Below are positions 4,840 through 5,960 of a DNA stretch of 5,960 nucleotides, in pieces. The notes beneath the pieces were generated by a model that was given only the letters and a program-made list of their open reading frames with translations, did no database searches and was not told the origin of the DNA. The DNA comes from CAIXYX01 sp043806415. Lineage in GTDB: Archaea > Micrarchaeota > Micrarchaeia > Anstonellales > Anstonellaceae. Made by a program: the position numbers and the translations under genes. The stretch is from assembly GCA_043806415.1 (NCBI GenBank), contig JAZDHB010000011.1, positions 1 through 5,960 of the forward strand, written 5' to 3'. The stretch's first letter is position 1; each line of letters begins with the position of its first letter.

Positions 4840-4938
4840 AAAATCCACGACCCAATGAATTGATTATCCCTTATGCGCGTTCGGAGGCTTTAAGGTTTTC
4901 TTCCCAAAGCCATATATTCTCCTTTTGTGTCATACTAT
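4840..4938. promoter_or_regulatory. Divergent promoter region between the reductase and the exported-protein gene
   Basis: On the minus strand, CTTAAAG (about 4888-4894) is a TATA candidate; a start ~25 nt on would leave a leader of ~20 nt before the reductase. On the plus strand, CATATATTC (4911-4919) precedes the AGGTGA at 4939 by ~20 nt, giving a very short leader. No palindromic operator is evident. Confidence 0.45.
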
Positions 4939-4944
4939 AGGTGA
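4939..4944 (+). promoter_or_regulatory. Ribosome binding site fixing the GTG start at 4949
   Basis: AGGTGA is followed by 4 nt and GTG. This favours GTG at 4949 over the in-frame TTG at 4925, which lies upstream of the site. The arrangement matches that of the antitoxin gene. Confidence 0.7.
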
Positions 4945-4948
4945 GCAT

Positions 4949-5557
4949 GTGCTAAAAACCGGCTGGAAAAAGAGGACCGCCACCATCGCGTTAGGCACTG
5001 CCATCCTAACTTTCTCCTCCTCCTTTCTCGATTCCTGTCAGAGGCAAAGCGATTTAAGCAAGCGAACCGGAAGACAGAACGTGGCGCCGTTGCAGAAAGA
5101 GAAAGATATGCTGGTGGGGCCGAAGACGGACAGCCTCAGCGTGTCCCTGCCCCCCGTCGTCCCGGCCGGAAAAGAGAGGAAAAAACCAGCGATGAAGAAC
5201 GTCTACTCCAAGGTGGATTCCAGCGAAAGGATACTTCTGAGTCCAAAAGCAAGGGCGTTGGCACTGGAAAGATTGAACGAGATCGACAAAGAGAATGCTC
5301 TATGGATAGACAAGATGCAAATTCCGGTGCGCGGCGATGGCCGACCTGCTCTCGCGCAAGAGATGGCCGATACGGCGATGAAGATAGCCGTCTTTAACAG
5401 CGCGGAACGGGATTTGTATCTCGCGGCGCTGAATGGAAAAACGATCGGAGAAATCGCTGTATGCAAGGATAAAATCCTGCAAGAGGGAAAAAACTGGAAT
5501 GACCCGACTTGTGCAGATGGAGTAATAAAGAGATTCGAGCGGACCGTTTCCAAATAA
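4949..5557 (+). CDS. Hypothetical exported or membrane-anchored protein
   Basis: The family of this 202-residue protein is not recognised. The N-terminus has a signal-like build: a basic stretch (KTGWKKR, residues 3-9), a hydrophobic run (TATIALGTAILTF, 10-22), then SSSFLDSC with Cys30. LDSC resembles a lipobox, though Asp at -2 is unusual, so either a lipid-anchored or a simply membrane-tethered protein is possible. Residues ~31-90 are polar, rich in Lys, Ser and Pro, and probably disordered. Residues ~91-202 look helical and charged (LSPKARALALERLNEIDKEN, ALAQEMADTAMKIAVF, ERDLYLAAL) and hold two more cysteines, Cys172 and Cys188, which could form a disulfide outside the cell. It is transcribed divergently from the reductase and meets the TPR gene tail to tail with no spacer. 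Lys codons favour AAA/AAG, and GC is lower than in the genes to its left. Confidence 0.7.
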   Translation: MLKTGWKKRTATIALGTAILTFSSSFLDSCQRQSDLSKRTGRQNVAPLQKEKDMLVGPKTDSLSVSLPPVVPAGKERKKPAMKNVYSKVDSSERILLSPKARALALERLNEIDKENALWIDKMQIPVRGDGRPALAQEMADTAMKIAVFNSAERDLYLAALNGKTIGEIAVCKDKILQEGKNWNDPTCADGVIKRFERTVSK

Positions 5558-5960
5558 TCATTTCCCTTCTTTCTTGTATTTTTGATAGAGTTCTTCTGCT
5601 TCACCTGCCTCATCGCCGTACCCAATCTTATCCGCGATCACATAATGATAATATTCCAGAATGGATGAAACAAGCCCTTCTTTCCCTGCAATTTGCAAGG
5701 CCATTTTAATCAGCTTGTAAGCGATGCGCACGTCTTCTTCCGTGGTTTGTGTCCCAAATCCAATCAAACGTCCTGCGCTTGTCGCATTGGCAAGATAAAG
5801 ATTCGGATTATTCGCCGCAGCCGACAGATAAGCCCTTCTGGCTGATTCGATATCCATAGCATGCGTGTAAGCATCACCGGCATTTATGGCCGCATCATAG
5901 TCTCCGGGGTTCACTTTGTAAGCTTCAATAAAAGCGGCATCATGTTGCAGGTCGAAGGCG
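5558..5960 (-). CDS. TPR-repeat protein, C-terminal part (5' end beyond the window)
   Basis: The frame stays open to the right edge, so only the last 133 residues are seen. A clear tetratricopeptide-like unit reads DYDAAINAGDAYTHAMD, then IESARRAYLSAAANNPN, with the small-residue and Tyr/Ala/Pro spacing of the 34-residue motif. The preceding DAAFIEAYKVNPG looks like the end of another unit. After it come helices LIKMALQIAGKEGLVSSIL and EAEELYQKYKKEGK, likely a capping region. TPR arrays are scaffolds for protein contacts; no catalytic role is indicated. A GTG at 5914 is an internal codon, since coding similarity continues upstream of it. The stop codon abuts the stop of the convergent exported-protein gene. 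GC is ~44% (80 of 180 bases at 5581-5760), much lower than in the reductase gene. Confidence 0.78.
   Translation of the reverse strand, partial: AFDLQHDAAFIEAYKVNPGDYDAAINAGDAYTHAMDIESARRAYLSAAANNPNLYLANATSAGRLIGFGTQTTEEDVRIAYKLIKMALQIAGKEGLVSSILEYYHYVIADKIGYGDEAGEAEELYQKYKKEGK

Overview
The window looks like chromosomal DNA from an archaeon, possibly a DPANN lineage such as Micrarchaeota or Diapherotrites. Three things suggest this. A small surface protein carries an archaeal class III (type IV pilin-like) signal peptide. A VapB-type ribbon-helix-helix antitoxin has an archaeal style C-terminus. Archaeal TATA-like boxes lie close upstream of short-leader or leaderless starts. The lineage is an inference. 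Most of the window is GC-rich; the last ~1 kb is clearly AT-richer.

Minus strand, 1-2986, in transcription order: a pilin-like protein (2986-2462), a compact cofactor-dependent phosphoglycerate mutase (2443-1826), a 244-bp gap, a second 315-residue phosphoglycerate mutase (1581-634), and a class V PLP-dependent aminotransferase that runs off the left edge (616-1). The second mutase is a chimera. Its ribosome binding site and first ~43 codons are a diverged copy of the start of the neighbouring aminotransferase gene, fused to a near-complete copy of the upstream mutase lacking only its start Met. It also has a C-terminal extension repeating the mutase's last structural module. The order mutase / (aminotransferase start + mutase) / aminotransferase is what a tandem duplication of a mutase-aminotransferase pair followed by an internal deletion would leave.

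Plus strand, 3052-3883: an intact VapB-like antitoxin behind a promoter whose TATA box lies inside nested inverted repeats (a likely autoregulatory operator), followed by a broken VapC-like PIN toxin. The toxin has one frameshift near codon 19 and then a ~150-bp insertion made almost wholly of nested palindromes, including a near-perfect three-way-junction element (3632-3706). Removing the insertion and correcting one base would restore a ~136-residue PIN protein.

Right part: a thioredoxin reductase-like flavoprotein on the minus strand (4839-3892) keeps its CxxC pair and FAD sites but lacks the usual NADPH-phosphate motif. A divergent promoter region separates it from an unrecognised exported protein (4949-5557, plus). 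That gene abuts, tail to tail with no spacer, a TPR-like protein gene (minus) that runs off the right edge.

The mutase and aminotransferase genes could connect glycolytic 3-phosphoglycerate with amino-acid metabolism, but this is only an inference from proximity. The most unusual features are the chimeric mutase and the structured insertion in the toxin gene.
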